Positions 47,515 through 60,870 of a stretch of DNA of 64,000 bases are shown here, piece after piece. Position numbers and translations under genes: made by a program. Under the pieces are notes generated by a model, which was not told the origin of the DNA, did not search any database, and saw only the letters and a list, made by a program, of their open reading frames with translations. The stretch lies in the NCBI RefSeq assembly GCF_040939455.1, contig NC_134109.1, positions 74,677,001 to 74,741,000 of the forward strand, written 5' to 3'. Source of the DNA: Microcebus murinus. Its lineage: Eukaryota > Chordata > Mammalia > Primates > Cheirogaleidae. Numbering within the stretch: the first letter of the stretch is position 1; each line of letters opens with the position of its first letter.

Positions 47515-48525
47515 TGACATATCAATATTAACCTTAAACATAAATGGATTAAATGCTCCACTCAAAAGATATGGATTGACAGAATGGATTTTAAAAAAAC
47601 ATTATCCAACTATATGCCTTACACATGAAGACACGTAGACTGAAAATAAAAGGAGTAGAAAAAGATATTCCACTCAAACAAAAAACAAAAGTGAGCAGGA
47701 TTAGCTACACTTACATAAAACAGACTTTAAATCAAAAACAGTAAAAAAAAAAAAGACAAAGAAGGGCATTATATAATGATAGAAGGATCAATTCCACAAG
47801 AGGACATAATGATTCTAAATATACATGCAGCCAACATCGGAGCACCCAGATTCACAAAACAAACATTACTAGACCTAAAGAAAGAGACAGACAGCAACAC
47901 TAGAATAGTAGAGGCCTTCAACACCCCCCTCACAGCACTAGAGAGATCATCAAGACAGAAACTTAACAAAGAATCATGGGACTTAAATTAGACTTTAGAC
48001 CAAATGGATTGAAAAGACATTTATAGAACATTTCACTCCAAAACTACAGAATATATATTCTTTTCATCAGCACATGGAAAAATCTCCAAGATAGACCACA
48101 TTTTAGGCCACAAAACAAATCTTAACAAATTTAAAAAAATTAAAACCATATCAAGTATTTTTTCATTCCACAGTGGAATAAAGCTGGAAGTCAACAAGAG
48201 GAGGACCTTCAGAAACTATACAAACACATGAAAATTAAATAACATGCTCCTGAATGACCACTGGGTCAATGAAGAAATAAAGAGAGAAATTTAAAAAGTT
48301 TTTGAAACAAATGAAAATGAAAATACAACATACCAAAACCTGTGGGATACAGCAAAAGTAGTGGAAATTTATAACATTAAATGCCTAAATCAAAAAAGTA
48401 GAATGATCACAGATTAACGAATTAACATACACCTCTAGGAACTAGAAAAATAAAAACAAACCAAATCCAAAGTTAGCAGAAGAAAAGAAATAACAAAGAT
48501 TAGAGAAGAACTAAATGAAATACAG
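47515..48525 (+). pseudogene. Degenerate L1 ORF2, endonuclease part
   Basis: The translation begins with the usual LNxNGLN-like segment of the L1 endonuclease and is then broken by stops and frameshifts. It ends at the deletion junction near 48522. The reverse transcriptase core is absent. Confidence 0.75.
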
Positions 48526-49540
48526 ACATCACATTACCTTACTTCAAATTATATTACAAGTCTATAGTAACCAAGACAGTATGGTATTGGCATAAAAGTA
48601 GACACATACATCAATAGATCAGAATAGACAACCCAGAAATAAAGCCAAATACTTACAACCAACTGATCTTCAACAAAGCAGACAAAAGCATACACGGGGG
48701 AAAGGACATACTATTCAATAAATGGTGCTGGGAAAATTGGATAGTCATATACAGAAATGAAACTGGATCCCTATCTTTCACTATATACAAAAATTAACTC
48801 AAGATGGATTAATGGATGAAAGACTTAAATGTAAGACCTGAAACAATAAAAATCCTAGAAGAAAACCTAGGAAAAACTCTTCCAAATATTGGTGTAGGCA
48901 AAGAATTTGTGACTAAGACCCCCAAAACAAATGCAATAAAATAAAAATAGACAAATGAGACATAATTGAACTAAAAAGCTTCTGTTCAGCAAAAGAAATA
49001 ATCAAAAGAGTAAATAGATAACCTACAGAATAAGAGAATATATTTGCAAACTCTGAGTCCAACAGAGAACAAATATCCAGAATATACAAGGAACTTAAAC
49101 AACTCAACAAGAAAAAAACAAACAACCCTATTAAAAAGTGGGCAGATAACATGATCAGGCATTTTTCAAAAGAAGATATACATCATCTCACTCTAATTAG
49201 AATGACCATTAATGAAAACAATAAATGTCAAAAAAAAAAAAAACCCAATAGATGTTGGCACAGATGCAGTGAAAAGGGAACACTTATACACTGTAGGTAG
49301 CAATGTAAATTAGTATAACTGCTATGGAGATCAGTATGGAGATTTTTCAAAGAACTAAAAGTAGATCTACCATTCAATTCTGTAGTCCCACTACTGGGTA
49401 TCTATCTATCCAGAAGAAAAGAAATCATTATATCAAAAAAGTACCTGCACTTGTATGTTTATCACAGCATAATTCATGATAGCAAAGATATGGAATCAAC
49501 CTAAGTGCCCATAAACTGATGAGTGGATAAAGAAAATGTG

Positions 49541-49551
49541 ACACACACACA

Positions 49552-49586
<35 letters not shown>
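49541..49586 (+). repeat. (CA)n microsatellite inside L1 ORF2
   Basis: 'gacacacacacacacg' then about 16 CA units, between 'aaagaaaatgtg' and 'tatggagtactacccag'. Same ORF2 position as the TA/TG repeat in the other L1. Confidence 0.93.
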
Positions 49587-49588
<2 letters not shown>

Positions 49589-49984
49589 TGGAGTACTACC
49601 CAGTGATAAAACAGAATGAAATAATGTCTTTTACAACAAGTAGAATGAAGTAGAAGCCATTATCCTCAGTGAAATAACTCAGGAACAGAAAAATAAATGC
49701 TGCATGTTCTCACTTATAAGCAACAGCTAAACTATAACTATACAAGGGCACACAAAGTCATAAAATGGACATTGAAGGCTCACAAGGGGGACAAAGAGGA
49801 GGGATGAAAAATTACCTATGTGGCACAATGTACAATATTTGGGTGATGGGTACACCAAAAGCCCAGACTTTACTACTATGCAATATATACATGTAATGGA
49901 ATTCAACTGGTATCCCCTAAAACTATTAAAATAAAAAAATAAAGTTTTTATATAGTCACATATAAAAAAAGAATTCTAAGATTT

Positions 49985-50735
49985 CTGGATTCTTCATTTA
50001 AAAAAATATGATTCAATTTACCAAAATTACATTGAGAAAGAGGAGCAACTCAAGAACAACTCTTTCCAGGAAAGGCACATTCCTCTCCTTTTTCCAACTT
50101 CCATTCCTGCTAAACTTACTCTGGCTCGGGACCAGCCCTGGATTCTCGCTGCTCCTCCATTAAGATTGCCCTCTGTGGTTTTTTTCAGCTATAGAGATCT
50201 TCTCTATACATCAGCCTTGGTGTTGATTTCTCCCTCTGGATGTCCATTGATATCTACTCCAGTCCATTTTGATCTTGTCCTTTTCTGACCAGGGATGCAC
50301 ACACACTGCACAGCTATACTCTGTTTTTCTCTGATTCCTGATGCATGTCATGTTCCCTAAACTAGACTGGAAGCCTCTGCTGAATAGGGAATATGATTTG
50401 TTTATCATGGTGGTTCCATTATACCTAACATGATATTGCCATATAGTAGATATAAGTGGTATGCTGGCAAACTGACTCTCTAAAGGAAAAGAAAAGCCTT
50501 GATTTATAGCATTTGCTATGAACACCATGTCACTGAATATGAAATCGGAAGAGATGCCCAGAATTGGCTCCCTCAAGCCTGTACGAGCTAACTTTGGCAC
50601 ACCACTGGTAGACACTAATAAACCCACTGTGCACACAGATTGTGTAAAGTATATTTGTTAGCAGGCTTCAGATTGAAAACGATAAGTTTATCAATGGTTA
50701 GCATAAAATTTAAACAATTAGCCAACATAGTCTTT
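49985..50735. other. Unassigned sequence
   Basis: No recognised repeat. A 141-codon minus-strand frame (50211-50636) has no recognisable domain, start context or splice structure. Confidence 0.4.
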
Positions 50736-50739
50736 ATTC

Positions 50740-52200
50740 ATTCATTTAAAAATCATTCAGCATTTATTAATGCTGCCAGTATTGATCTAGGCACTAACCT
50801 TACAGGACTTGAAGGTAAATGGGAAAACAGATATTAAGCAAATAAACAAAGGAACACAGATATAATTACGTAGTTAAAAATTGTAGTGTGCATTATAAAG
50901 AAAATACAGAGTTGCTAAGCGAGAGTACTATAACCAAGGTAACTGAATTTAGATTGACGAAGTGGGTGGATCAGGGGAGATTTCCCTAAAGTATTAACAT
51001 TTCAGCTGCCACCTGAAGCATAGATAAGTAGGAGTTATCCAGATGAAGTAGAGAGGGGACAGTCTCAAAAGTGGGAACAGTGTGTACAAAGAATCCAAGG
51101 CAGGAAAGATCTTGACCTATAAGAGTCTAAAATGAGGAAAGTGTGATGGGAGAGTAGTGGGGGAGGGGAGAACAGAACAAGAGAAGGTTGGAGAGGTGGG
51201 CAGGGGCCAATCTCACAGGGCCTGGGAGGCCACATTCAGGAGCTTGGGTCCATTTTAAATTCTATGGGAAATGATTTACTTTTTTTAAACAGAGAAGTGA
51301 CATAATTTGATTTGTGTTTTAGAAATAAGAGTATGGTTGCTATATGGGAAATAGATTGGTGGGGGACAAAAGTGGAAGCAGGGAGACCTCTAGGGAAACT
51401 CTTGCAGAGTGGAGGTGAGATATGATGGTGGCTAGGCCTAAAGTGGTAGCAATGCAGACAGGGAAAAGTGAACTTGCTTAGGCAGCTCCCATATGGATGG
51501 AGTTGCCATTTACTTGGATGGGGAATACCAAGGGAGTGTCTTCTTCTTGGCAGAAGGGAGGAGATCTCCCAACAGGTAAAGATCAGTTAGAGGTGAATAA
51601 GCCAATAAAGAAGATAGAGGAGAAATGGCTGTAAGAGAGGAGGAAAAGCCAGGAGGGTAGGTGAATTATCAGGGAAACTAAGATCAGAGAGTCTTCCAAG
51701 GAGAAAGGAGAGCACCTGTGTCTAAAGCAGCTAAAATATTGAGAAAGGTGAGAACTGAAAACCTTCCATGAGAGTTAGCAGTATGGAAGTCCTTGATGAC
51801 TTGTAACAAGAGTGTTGTTGGCACAGTGGTGGGCACTGAAGCAGACTAGTAAAAGTGAATACATGGAGATTGCAACAGTCTAAAGAAACTTACCTGTGAA
51901 GGGGAGTAGAGAGAGAGTGCAGTAACTGGAGGGAGTGAAGAATAAATGAAGGCACGTTTTCTAAGATGGGACATACTTCAGCGTATGTGCATGCTTGGGA
52001 CAGGCTCTGGCGGAGAGGGAGTGATTGATGGTGCAGGAGAGGGAAGGTCATCCATAGCCCAAGTGCCCAAAGCATCAGCAGGGACAGGATCTGATCACAA
52101 ATGGAAGGATTAGCATTTGATAGTTTTCTACTAACCAATATGGCACAGAGATGATTTTCCAAAGGAGTGGATAAAATATTTATGAACTTAAAGACAGATG
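50740..52200 (-). repeat. Long LINE-2 remnant, antisense
   Basis: It starts at the L2 3' end reversed ('ttcattcagcatttattaat') and continues with 'ggagaggtgggcaggggcca', 'acagagaagtgacataattt', 'tgggggacaaaagtggaagc', 'cagggagacctctagg' and 'gtgtctaaagcagctaaaat', then 'cctgtgaaggggagtagaga', 'ttttctaagatgggacatac' and 'gatggtgcaggagaggga'. The order follows reversed L2 deep into the reverse-transcriptase region. The 90-codon minus frame at 51890-52162 lies inside it. Confidence 0.85.
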
Positions 52201-52429
52201 GGGCCTTATGATTTCATGTTATTTTCTTCTCATATGCAGAGATTTGGAGTGTAATTGGAACAAGGCTGGCAGCCAAAATGGACCCATATTCTTAACTGTT
52301 GCCTGCCTGTCTTCTCCCTTACTACTGAACACAGCAATACAATCTAGAGTGTGCATACTGGCTTTGAGAAAGTGTAGACCCATTGTGTGGGTAATGGAGG
52401 TTCCCATAATTCCCCTTGTCGACATGCAG

Positions 52430-52680
52430 CATGTTCTTGGGAAAGGGAGGTTGAGGGTGGTGCTGATAGACAGGTAGGTTTGGTAGAGAAAAGATGAAGG
52501 AATTCCCTTCTTATGGCTTCTGTTTCCTTTATGAAGTCTAAGTCAGAGTCATTAACTTAGAATGAGGAGACCAGATGAAGAATTTGGTGATTTGAGGAGA
52601 AAGGAGGAGGTTTGACATAGACAGGATAGACAGGGAGAGACCAACTTTACTTTTTCCAGGATAAGAGAACCAATCTAATT
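52430..52680 (-). repeat. LINE-2 continuation, antisense
   Basis: 'cttatggcttctgtttcctt', 'tatgaagtctaagtcagagt', 'gatttgaggagaaaggagga' continue the reversed L2 order after a gap of about 230 bases. Confidence 0.65.
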
Positions 52681-52984
52681 GTTTGCAGTAAAATCTTCAC
52701 ACCTTCTCTGACCTTTCCCTCTGCATGCAGAAATTAAATTTCTATTGTTGAGCTGGTTGACTGAAAGGAACTTCCTTCTCAAGTCTTGAAAAAATGCCTA
52801 TACTTTCTTCAAAGCAGGCACCTAGGTCTCAGTAATGAGTGTTCTGGGACATTCCAAGTGTCACTCACCATTCATTTTTCCTTCCCTCTACTCACCTTCT
52901 CGACTCCATTCCTTTTGTGAGGCTCTAGAAGACACTTCCTCCACGGGTTGATCTCATCTCTCCTGTGAAACGCTGTAGTGCACA

Positions 52985-53070
52985 CTGGTTCTCAAAGGTC
53001 ATCTGAGGACTGGTGCCCACCTGCAAACTGTTTTTTACCCATCATGACAGGATAAGGAACTAACACCAGA
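52985..53070 (+). repeat. hAT-type MER fragment
   Basis: 'tggttctcaaaggtcatctg', 'aggactggtgcccacctgca' and 'aactgttttttacccatcat' resemble the left end of a Charlie-type element. Confidence 0.5.
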
Positions 53071-53236
53071 ACATAAATCAACTATGCCACTAAATGTGCT
53101 GCTTAACTGGCTTTGTTTTCAAAGCAAGATTTTCTCAGTGAAGGAGCAGCCTGTAGATTTCTACTGCGATACAAGCCCTTTTTTGGATGGGTCCACCTCA
53201 GCTAGTTCCCTGAACAGTTACTTTGAGAGTGCACTC

Positions 53237-54023
<787 letters not shown>

Positions 54024-54440
54024 TACTTCCTCTCTCAACCCAAATCCTCTTGGGCTACCATTCTCTCCTCCCCCACTAGCTATTGCTCCTCTGCAGCCAC
54101 TTGCTGCGTCTCCTCTCTAAACCCACATGTTCCATGCTGGATCCCAACACAAAGCACAACAGTGACATTTCACAGTTCACTTGTCTCTCACTAAAGAACA
54201 GGCAGAGTTTCTCATTTTCTCCCAGAGTTGGGAAATTATTTTGCTCTGTGTTTTGGTAGCAAAATATGTACTAAAAAATAAGGTTGCATAAGAGCAGTCA
54301 GCATGGATCTTTCAAAGTCTTAAATTATAGTCTGAGAAGAGTTTACAATATGAAATCCAAAGACATCCTTATCTGGTTTGGGATCTGCAAGGCTTATGTT
54401 GCTATTCAGTGTCCAAACAGGGAAGGATCCATGTTTTAAT
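54024..54440. other. Unassigned sequence
   Basis: No recognised feature. Confidence 0.4.
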
Positions 54441-54444
54441 GGGT

Positions 54445-54625
54445 TGTAGGGCTGCTGCCAGACAAAATACAGGATGCACAGTTAAATTTGAATTCCAGGC
54501 TAACAGCAAATCATTCTTTTTAGTGTAAGTATGTCCCATGCAATATTTGGAATAATAAAAAATTATTTATCTGTGATTCAAATTTAACTAGGTGTCTTGA
54601 ATTTTTATTTGCTAAATCTAGAAAT
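54445..54625 (+). mobile_element. Palindromic MITE-like DNA element
   Basis: Left arm 'caggatgcacagttaaattt' with 'gtaagtatgtcccatgcaat'; right arm 'gattcaaatttaactaggtg' with 'tcttgaatttttatttgcta'. The right arm is roughly the reverse complement of the left, with a stretch of about 15 bases missing. Fits a known short palindromic mammalian MER family, name not certain. Confidence 0.65.
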
Positions 54626-54867
54626 TCTAATGGGGTGGGAAGCTTATACAATTGGGAGCAAGGAGTCCTCTTTAAGTAAAAGAATACCAAAGTACCTTTA
54701 TTTGAAAAAATTTCAAAAATATATGGCATTGTAACGTATTACGGACCCTCACAAAACCTTGGAAGAGGCTGTGAAAGTGAGGGGCTCAGACACTCCAGCT
54801 TCATGAGCTTAATGGCAAATTCACCTGTGTGTCACATCTCAGCCCGTGTGTATCTCCCCTTTTTGTT

Positions 54868-55214
<347 letters not shown>

Positions 55215-55225
55215 CTTTTTTGTTT

Positions 55226-55434
55226 TTTCCTCCTTTTATTTCATTATATTATGGGGGTACAAATATTGTTGGGTTACATATATTGCCCCTGCCACCCCTC
55301 CTCCCCTCTGTGCCAGCGCTTCAAGTGTGTCCAACCCCCAGTTGGTGCACACCACACCCATTATGTAAGTATGTGAGTATACCCCCTTCCTCTCCTCCCC
55401 CCTCCCACCTGCCCACCACTCAATAAAAGGTTTT
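55226..55434 (-). mobile_element. L1 3' end, antisense arm of an inverted pair
   Basis: 'attatattatgggggtacaa', 'gttgggttacatatattgcc', 'agcgcttcaagtgtgtccaa' and 'caccacacccattatgtaag' are the reversed strepsirrhine L1 3'UTR. It is followed by a T-run (55441-55455). Its reverse complement is repeated at 55590-55785. Confidence 0.88.
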
Positions 55435-55534
55435 TTATGGTTTTTTTTTTTTTTTTGACATTTTGGTTACATTGTATATCTTTGCCTCTCCCTTAAGAAG
55501 GGTTAGGATTCTTAATGGCTGTAGGAGCATCAAG

Positions 55535-55800
55535 AAGTGGAGGAGCCAAAATGCCACACACACAAAAAAAAAAAAAAAAGAAAAAAAACTTTTATCGGGT
55601 GGTGGGCAGGTGGGTGTGAGTAGGGGAAGGGTGTATACTTACATAATGGGTGTGGTGTTCACCACCTGGGGGTTGGACATGCTTGAAGCTCTGGCATGGG
55701 GGGGCGGGGGGGGGTTTGGCAGGGGCAATGTATGTAACCCTAACAACATCTGTACCCCCGTAATATAATGAAATAAAAGAAAAAAAAATAAGTGGAAGAG
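55535..55800 (+). mobile_element. L1 3' end, sense arm of an inverted pair
   Basis: 'gggtggtgggcaggtgggtg', 'acttacataatgggtgtggt' and 'gggggttggacatgcttgaa', then G7CG9 at 55698-55714, 'gtaccccc' and an A-rich tail. Probable duplications aagtggaggag (55535-55545) and aagtggaagag (55790-55800). Confidence 0.85.
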
Positions 55801-57509
55801 AAAGAGGTGTTCCCTGCTCTTGTCAGTTGATGAAGGGAGGGAAGAAAGAAGGAAAAAAACAAGAAAAGAAGGAAGGTGGAAAAATGGTCTACCTGTGAAC
55901 TCTTCTGCTGTTCCAGGGTCTCCTTTCCCATATCCACTTACACCACAGACGCTATCCCACTTTAAAAAGAAAGGCATGGGGCCAACCATCCCCAATCCTA
56001 CTGGAGTCCATTGCTCTGGGGAGCAAAAGCAGAGGGTCAAATCAAAGACACACCACTCCAGAGGGAGATCCCCTTGAAAGAGAGCCAAGAAAAGCTGGCT
56101 GAGGAATACCGAAGAGTGCCTCAGCTCCATGCCATCCTGCAGGCACACCCCGCTCTCTCTCAAGCTCTTCCTCTTTCTCACACTAGGATTAGGATTCAGA
56201 AGGGAGAAAGTTGTCAAGGAGAAATGCATATTCAATAATATATTTGAATTTTTTAAACTACTTTTTTTGATACAAAAGAGTCCAAATTTCCTTATTAGTT
56301 TGACAATAAGGAACTGATTTTGATAGTTAGACTGCATAGGGGATATTTTCAGTAAATTGAATGACTTAAAAGTTTGTAACTTCAAAGTTTTGTTGAAAAG
56401 ATCTTGAAGGCACATGCACAGTGTGTGTTATGATGTCAGAAACTACATCTTTTGCAACTGTATGAAGATATGATCAAACTTGTAAATTTAAAATGTATAG
56501 GGGCAGTGCATATAGTTTTCATAATTCTTTCAGTAGGCACTTGAGGAAAATATTTTGAATACACTGCCTTAGGCCTATTGCCTCTAGGGAATACTTCTTT
56601 TATTTCAAGGCTGCTCCTCTTGGTCATTTCAACAGCCTGATAAGGGGCCTGGCGGGCATCCTCTTATGAGTCTGAACCTAGTTGCATCTCTGAGGATCAT
56701 CTCAATTCTTATGATATAAAGCATCTCTTCATCTGCTTTTGATTCTGATATTTAGAAGCAATCCATGGAAGTAAAAAGATGCTATCAATAGCTTATCTTT
56801 CTCTAGTCATAATGCCACTTAGCTGCATATGCCAGGAGTTGCTTGGTTCTATGATTATGCATTGGTCCTTTCATCTCTTCTGATTGCAGAGATGTAGAAA
56901 AAAGATGTTTTGTATCAATAAAGGGTTGTCTTGTTGAAGGGCTGCTTGCTGCTTGTCTGGTTGGCCTTACACCTAATGCATCCCTCTTCTGGCCCCAATG
57001 CTGGGATTCCACCAGGAGAACAAGATATATTCACATCTCGGAGGGCACATTTCATTTCTGGTACCTCTACAGGATGCCACCGACACACTGAAAGCTGAAA
57101 AAACCAAGTGTAAGGTATTTAAAGAGTTTGAAGTCAGTGTACTTCCTGAGCTTTAAATACTGGAGGTCAATGAAACAGAAGAGTCTAGAAGAGTCTGTGT
57201 CCCAGTGTACCCAGATAGTCATTAGGTTTTCAGTCATTATGTTTTTCATTATGTTTTCTGCACACGCACTGCCCTGGCTTCACCCGATCTTTGTGAAGAC
57301 ACCAGAAATGCATTTATTATCAGCTCCATAAGGGACCTGTGGGCAAATGGTTAAGCTGAAGGTAAGAATGTCCCAATGTGGATTATTGGCTAATTTGACT
57401 CAAATGCAACGTTTGCAATTTCTCATCCTTTAACATGTTCTTCCAACAAGATTCAGTCCTGATGAGTTACTGGTGAAAGACAGAAATCCTACTGTAAGGG
57501 GGAAAATGG
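55801..57509. other. Unassigned sequence
   Basis: No repeat recognised in about 1.7 kb. The 258-codon minus-strand frame (56415-55639) crosses from this unassigned DNA into the antisense of the L1 end; I see no motif, signal peptide or domain in it. Purine-rich near 55820-55880. Confidence 0.4.
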
Positions 57510-57755
57510 GAGCTTAGAAGTCAGAAAAGCTATGGTTAAAACACTGGTTTTAAATATCTTTGGATTTCAGTTTCCTTCTTTGTAAAAAGAAAGTGATTAT
57601 CTCTATTAGTGTGGTTGTTCTGGGGATTAGAGAAGATATAGGTAAGTATTTGACTAGTGCTCAATGGATAGCAGAAGATCAATAAATAACTGTCCTTTCC
57701 CCTATACTAATAATATCATCATTATAACAATAACAATAATAATAGTCATAGATGC
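57510..57755 (+). repeat. MIR SINE
   Basis: 'ggatttcagtttccttcttt', 'gtaaaaagaaagtgattatc', 'gtggttgttctggggattag' and 'agtgctcaatggatagc' match MIR, followed by an ATA/ATTAT-rich tail. Confidence 0.8.
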
Positions 57756-57848
57756 GGTACAAAGATTTGTTTAACTACATTGAGAACCTAGAAGAAAAGC
57801 ACTGTTGTGATAAGCAAAAAAGAGAAATAAGGTTATGGAAAAACTGTT

Positions 57849-58211
<363 letters not shown>

Positions 58212-58214
58212 ATT

Positions 58215-58960
58215 CACTTGTCATTCCTCTCATTCCCCATTTCAACATAGATGACATTTACTGAGAAGAGAAACCATTATTCAAGAATAAAGCCTAGAGG
58301 GCCACTTTCCCAAGGAGAGCTCATGTCTAGATCATGTATGGCCTGGGAAGTGAGTCAGATTTTAGCATGCATTCCCAGAAGCCAAAAACTCCTCCTACAA
58401 CTGAGTAAGATGACAAAATATAGAATAGCACGTGAATATTTATCTGTTCTCCAGGGAAAAGCAAGCCAAAAGGAAAGCAGAAACAGTTTATGAATGAAAT
58501 TTCCCATTTCCCTTGGGGTGAGCTCAGAGCTGAGCACTGTCCTGATGGAACACCCACCTCTCAGCTGGGGTCAAAATGATTCATCACAATCAGAGAGAAT
58601 GATGTGATTATGGTAAATCTCTTTATCAGTGTAGCTTATCATTTCCAGGAACTTGAATTGATTCAAACTACAGACTCAATAGGGAAATAAACCTCACTGA
58701 TTGACTAAAGCCTCCAGTAAACCAAACCAGAGCAAAGTGGTCTATTCAAACCCCTAACCCCACAAAAATAAACTTAGTGAACCATTTTGAATCTATTTTT
58801 TAACTTATTAAGAAAATCTAAAACCTGATCAATATATTTTCTAAATAGCACCCAAACAAAATTAACTGAAGTTGGTCAGTCATCAAGAATGTTGTGGTCA
58901 ACCTCTTGGTAGTTCCAATGCTATGCTGGTAAATGTTTAATAACTGGCTCACTGGGGGGA
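58215..58960. other. Unassigned sequence
   Basis: No recognised feature. Confidence 0.4.
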
Positions 58961-58964
58961 ATAA

Positions 58965-59105
58965 AGTATGTATATACATATACACATATATATAATTCTA
59001 TATGCTATATGCAGTACACATATTAACATATAATATACTCATATTTATATAATATATAAGGTATTATAAATTTTATGATACAAAGGATGTATAATATATA
59101 TTGGA
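58965..59105 (+). repeat. AT-rich low-complexity (TATA/CATA) stretch
   Basis: Runs such as 'tatgtatatacatatacaca' and 'ctcatatttatataatatat'. Confidence 0.85.
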
Positions 59106-59989
59106 TAAATAATAGTAGTGTGTACAATACTTTTTGTCTTCAATTCTATAAGGCCATTTGACCCTCACAGATTGCTTTTGTTGATTTTTTTCTGAACTCT
59201 TGTACCCATAATCGTCCTGAGGTTGCAATTAACAACTGAGTGTAGTTCTGGTCTGAATGTTGGTCAATATTTTAATTTATGTTAATGAGTAGTATGAAAG
59301 TGAAACAAGGAAGATATATGTCAGACCTTCACTCATTTGTCAATGATGTTAGCTACTGCTGGTTCAGAGAGTGGCTTTTGAAAACTAGAAGAATCTTTAG
59401 TTTTTTGTGCTATTCACAATATAATGGCTACAGATACAACACACTTTTAAATTTACTCTGTATTAGTAACATTTTCTCCATCACTACCTTAAATCTAGAC
59501 AATCAGCAAAACAATAAATCAAGCCCTAATTTGTATACTTTGACCATTTCCATGGTGTAAATACTCGTCCTACAGCCTTTTTGAAAGAGCTAATGTGATG
59601 TCACTGAATACACAGTTAGGAAGAGATGCTCAACAGCTTACCAAATGTAGTATTTCCACCATATGGACACTACAATTGTAAATAACATCAAGAGCATAGA
59701 TAATAGCATGATATAACAAAAATAATTAGGATATGATGACTTTTGAGTATTTTCTTTGCTTTAATATACTTTAATTGTTAAGTATATATAATTTAAGGCT
59801 TTCTTTCCTAACAAATTATAATTTGTTTTGAAAATGGCTGTTTAAACACCAGCATTAAAATTCCTAAATTTAACAGTTGGCTCTTATAAGCCTGCACAAA
59901 AACTCCAGCACAACACTGGCTGTCTATGTAATATTCTTTCTCAGTTCATCCTTCCTTTGTTTTCAAATGAGGAGTTAAGGAAGAGGTTT
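59106..59989. other. Unassigned sequence
   Basis: AT-rich. A 93-codon frame (59279-59560) is unrecognised. Confidence 0.4.
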
Positions 59990-60290
59990 CTTCATTCCTG
60001 GAAAAGAGGCACAGAAAGAAATGGCTCTTCCTCTCTCCAGATACTGTCATAATCATGATTGGTGGGCTCAAGAAGTGGCCATATAGTCTACCAGCCTGAG
60101 GGTGAAGTCAACTCGTAAAGAAAGGTAAAGCTATCAGCATCACAGAGAGATGTGGAGCTGGAGCCCCAACATACCAAGCCTGTAGCTCACCTACTGCTGA
60201 TGCTCTTGTTACATGAGATAATAAATGTCGTTATTGGTTAAGCTAGTTTGAGTTGTAGTTTTCAGTCACCTATATCTGAAAGTTAAGTCC
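59990..60290 (+). repeat. Probable MLT1-type LTR 3' part
   Basis: 'tgctcttgttacatgagata', 'ataaatgtcgttattggtta' and 'agctagtttgagttgtagtt' follow the MLT1 3' end, including its AATAAA region. The upstream match is weak. Confidence 0.5.
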
Positions 60291-60624
60291 ATTTCTACTG
60301 TGCTGGGAGTTTAGAAGATATAAATGCGTGAGATAAATTGGCCTCTGTAGAAGTTCAACTCCTGATTGAGAGATGAGACTAACTTGCAGGAAACAAGAAC
60401 AAACAACACAATATAGGCTATACGTACCTGTTTTTTACACTGAGTGACATAGACTCTGAATTTAATAGGATTTCCGAGGAAAGTTTGATCAGCAAACCTA
60501 GAGTCACCAGAGAAGGGAAATGGGATTTTTGAATCATTTAAAGAATGATTGAGGTTTGAGGAAAGAGAGAATAACATTTTATATAAGGAAAAAATAATAT
60601 GATAGGAATGACTACAACATAATA

Positions 60625-60870
60625 GTTAAGATGTTCATCTCCGGATACAGAGAGATCTGAGTTAGAATTTCTAGTTTAACACTAATTATGTTACCCAGAG
60701 CAGTTTATTCAACTTAGCAAAGTCTCAGTTTCCTCCTCTGGAGGCGGGAATCATATAAGTACTTATGCCGTAGCATTCTTTTAAAGAATGAACAAGGTAA
60801 TGTGTGTACAGTGCTAAGAGCAGTGGCTGACACACAGCAAATGTTCAACAAGTGATAAGTTATTACAAGA
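60625..60870 (+). repeat. MIR SINE
   Basis: 'aaagtctcagtttcctcctc', 'gtgctaagagcagtggctga' and 'cacacagcaaatgttcaaca' match MIR in order. Confidence 0.85.

Larger units (their letters stand above)
47089..49981 (+). mobile_element. LINE-1, 5'-truncated, with internal ORF2 deletion
   Basis: Duplications agaattctaaga at 47089-47100 and 49970-49981. The insert starts late in the ORF1-ORF2 region ('agtactgaaagaaaaaaact', 'gctagccaagaatttcatat'). The ORF2 start is near 47515. The endonuclease part runs to about 48520, where the text jumps from '...gaactaaatgaaatacag' to 'acatcacattaccttacttc', a sequence from beyond the reverse-transcriptase core. The C-terminal part and 3'UTR follow ('gggtgatgggtacaccaaaa'). 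Many stops; not functional. Confidence 0.92.

Noticed and set aside
50211..50636. 141-codon minus-strand frame
   Set aside because: No recognisable domain, no splice signals at sensible places, and isolated between L1 and L2.
51890..52162. 90-codon minus-strand frame ending at a strong donor-like cag|gtaagt
   Set aside because: The whole interval matches reversed LINE-2 in order, so the frame and donor are remnants of L2.
55639..56415. 258-codon open frame on the minus strand, longest in the window
   Set aside because: Its last third is antisense of an L1 3'UTR copy, with no recognisable domain, signal or splice structure. It looks like chance.
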